NCBI RefSeq assembly: GCF_001542405.1
Contig: NZ_LNCD01000140.1
Span: 62,001 to 126,000, forward strand
DNA: 64,000 bases
Direction: 5' to 3'
From: Rhizobium altiplani
GTDB lineage: Bacteria > Pseudomonadota > Alphaproteobacteria > Rhizobiales > Rhizobiaceae
Below the pieces are notes generated by a model. It worked only from the letters and a program-made list of their open reading frames with translations, was not told the origin of the DNA and searched no databases. The translations under genes were made by a program, and so were the position numbers. This document shows positions 62,198-64,000 of the stretch, in pieces. Every line of letters starts with the position of its first letter. Position 1 is the stretch's first letter.

Positions 62198-63667
62198 CTA
62201 ATCCTTGGATTTCGCTTCCATTTCGTCGAGTGCCGCGGCAAGGCGCTTTTCTTCGTTGAAGTAGCGCGCGCGATCCCAGAAATGCGGCTTGCCGATACCG
62301 GTCGACTTGTGCCTGCCGATCAGCTTACCCGACGCATCCTCGCCGTCGATTTCGTAGCGCATCAGGTCCTGGGTGATGATGACGTCGCCTTCCATCCCGA
62401 TCACCTCGGTGATCTGCGTGATGCGACGCGAGCCGTCGCGCAGGCGGGCCGCCTGGACGATGATGTCGATCGAACCGGAGATGATCTCGCGCACGGTCTT
62501 TGCCGGCAGCGTGAAACCGCCCATCGCGATCATCGACTCGATACGACTGAGGCATTCACGCGGCGAGTTCGAGTGGATCGTGCCCATGGAGCCATCGTGA
62601 CCGGTGTTCATTGCCTGCAACAGGTCAAAAACCTCCGGTCCGCGCACTTCGCCGACGATGATTCGCTCCGGACGCATACGAAGGCAGTTCTTGACGAGAT
62701 CGCGCATGGTGATCTCGCCTTCGCCTTCGATGTTCGGCGGCCGGGTTTCGAGGCGTACCACGTGCGGCTGCTGCAGCTGCAGTTCTGCCGTGTCTTCGCA
62801 AGTGATGACGCGCTCGTCCACGTCGATGTAGCGGGTGAGGCAGTTGAGCAGCGTCGTCTTGCCCGAACCGGTACCGCCCGAAATGACGACGTTGCAGCGG
62901 ACGCGGCCGATGATCTGGAGAAGCGTCGCTCCCTCAGGCGTGATGGCGCCGAAGCGAACGAGCTGTTCGAGGTTCAGCTTGTCCTTCTTGAACTTACGGA
63001 TGGTGAGTGCCGGCCCGTCGATCGCGAGCGGAGGCGCAATGACGTTGACACGGGAGCCGTCGGGCAGACGGGCGTCGCAGATCGGACTTGATTCATCGAC
63101 GCGGCGGCCGACCTGGCTAACGATGCGCTGGCAGATCGACAGCAGCTGTGAGTTGTCGCGGAAGCGGATTTCGGATTCGATGGTCTTGCCGCCGACTTCG
63201 ATGAAGGTTTGGCCGGCGCCGTTGACCATGATGTCGGCGATATCGTCTCGGGCGAGCAGCGGTTCGAGCGGGCCGTAACCGAGAACGTCGTTGCAGATGT
63301 CTTCGAGCAGTTCTTCCTGCTCGGAAATCGACATCGCGAAGTTCTTGATCGTGATGATGTCGTTCACGATGTCGCGGATTTCTTCGCGCGCGCTTTCTCC
63401 GTCGAGCTTGGCAAGCTGCGACAGATCGATCGTATCGATCAGCGCCGAGAAGACCTGCGCTTTCGTGTCGTAATATTCATCCGTGCGGGTCGGGCGCTTG
63501 CGCTGCGGCGTCTGCATCGGCGGCGGCGGAACCTGCTGGCGCGGGGGCTCGCGCTGCGGCTCGACCAGAATCGCAGGGGCAGACGGGGAGGGCTGTGGAA
63601 CCGGCGGAGGCGGCGCGATGGTGCCGCCCGCCTTGCCAAAACCCTCGTTTCCGCGTTTTCCGAACAT
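62198..63667 (-). CDS. cpaF: Tad pilus assembly ATPase TadA/CpaF
   Basis: 489-residue secretion ATPase that powers Flp pilus extension and retraction. Walker A GGTGSGKT at residues 264-271, the Asp box [20 protein letters not shown], Walker B region [12 protein letters not shown] and His box [16 protein letters not shown]. The first 60 residues are Pro-rich and likely disordered. Upstream of tadB-tadC, downstream of cpaE. Confidence 0.95.
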   Translation of the reverse strand: MFGKRGNEGFGKAGGTIAPPPPVPQPSPSAPAILVEPQREPPRQQVPPPPMQTPQRKRPTRTDEYYDTKAQVFSALIDTIDLSQLAKLDGESAREEIRDIVNDIITIKNFAMSISEQEELLEDICNDVLGYGPLEPLLARDDIADIMVNGAGQTFIEVGGKTIESEIRFRDNSQLLSICQRIVSQVGRRVDESSPICDARLPDGSRVNVIAPPLAIDGPALTIRKFKKDKLNLEQLVRFGAITPEGATLLQIIGRVRCNVVISGGTGSGKTTLLNCLTRYIDVDERVITCEDTAELQLQQPHVVRLETRPPNIEGEGEITMRDLVKNCLRMRPERIIVGEVRGPEVFDLLQAMNTGHDGSMGTIHSNSPRECLSRIESMIAMGGFTLPAKTVREIISGSIDIIVQAARLRDGSRRITQITEVIGMEGDVIITQDLMRYEIDGEDASGKLIGRHKSTGIGKPHFWDRARYFNEEKRLAAALDEMEAKSKD

Positions 63668-63696
63668 GCCTTATTCCAATCCGATCTTGGCGGGCG

Positions 63697-64000
63697 TCAT
63701 TTGCGCTTCAGCAGGCCGAGCAATCCGCCCTTGCGTGCTTTCTTGATGGCAATCCGCCCGGTCACGATGTGCGATATCTGCGAGAATGTTTCCGCCGTCG
63801 GTGACTTTGCATCCATCTCCGAAATCATCCGGCCACTGTTGGCCGCGTTGCCGAAGAGGTTGGCATCGAAGGGGATGATCGCGATCGGATCGGTTTCCAG
63901 CGGACCGCAGAAATCGGCCGGACTGATCTCCGGCCGCTTCGGCATCCCGACCTGATTGAGGATCAGATGCGGCATCTTGTCGTTGGGCCGCATCTTGCGC
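63697..64000 (-). CDS. cpaE: CpaE/TadZ-like ATPase, N-terminus outside the window
   Basis: Only the last ~101 codons are in the window; the frame is open to the edge. The fragment has LILNQVGMPKRPEISPADFC and PIAIIPFDANLFGNAANSGRM, matching the C-terminal part of CpaE/TadZ MinD-like proteins that localise the Tad apparatus to the pole. It is 29 bases before cpaF. The ATPase motifs would lie outside. Confidence 0.85.
   Translation of the reverse strand, partial: RKMRPNDKMPHLILNQVGMPKRPEISPADFCGPLETDPIAIIPFDANLFGNAANSGRMISEMDAKSPTAETFSQISHIVTGRIAIKKARKGGLLGLLKRK

Overview
This window looks like chromosomal DNA of an alphaproteobacterium of the Rhizobiaceae (Rhizobium/Ensifer/Sinorhizobium type). 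The pointers are high GC, fabA-fabB divergent from an Irr-type Fur regulator, a FYDLN-acid protein near cmk-rpsA, a BA14K-type secreted protein, Tad/Cpa pilus genes and an intergenic palindromic repeat of a kind common in this group. The assignment is an inference from gene content. No insertion sequence, phage gene, rRNA or CRISPR array was seen.

Layout. 1-5 kb: fatty-acid genes fabB (cut by the window edge) and fabA, irr, a TRIC-like channel, a small secreted protein, a YdcF-like protein and a DUF1275 membrane protein. 5-9.2 kb: tRNA-Ala(GGC), FYDLN protein, PaiB-like flavin-binding protein, cmk and rpsA. 9.2-16.4 kb: a large unrecognised acidic protein, an RNase D-like exonuclease, a MerR-XRE-cupin regulator divergent from gabT-gabD (GABA to succinate), a PACE-type efflux protein and SlyX.

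16.4-42.3 kb is a carbohydrate and uronate island. It holds uxaC-uxuB; a GcvT-family flavoenzyme with a choline-kinase-like gene; a complete sugar ABC importer with a Gfo/Idh dehydrogenase; a TetR regulator and a second Gfo/Idh dehydrogenase; a LacI-DUF2264-hydroxyacid dehydrogenase operon divergent from an orphan solute-binding protein; and a LacI-binding protein-permease-permease-GH127 operon. Only one ATPase (23043-24122) is encoded for three binding proteins and two permease pairs. A 16-bp operator-like motif recurs at the promoters of uxaC, the first importer and the TetR-adjacent dehydrogenase, which suggests one regulon joining uptake to hexuronate breakdown. Two further palindromic operators lie at the LacI genes.

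42.3-49 kb: a class I glutamine amidotransferase, a SelW-like CxxC protein, a BA14K protein, tRNA-Leu(CAG), a small secreted protein, purU, and a 975-residue fusion of a kinase-like domain, an M23-like barrel and a class III aminotransferase. 49-58.5 kb: two small ORFs, a P1-family peptidase, a family-5 (peptide-type) ABC importer without ATPases, an amidase, then NlpC/P60, MarR and M17 aminopeptidase genes on the other strand; together a peptide/amide-processing neighbourhood. 58.6-64 kb: the Tad pilus machinery, with tadD on the plus strand and tadC, tadB, tadA/cpaF and cpaE (cut by the window edge) on the minus strand, plus a LysE-type exporter.
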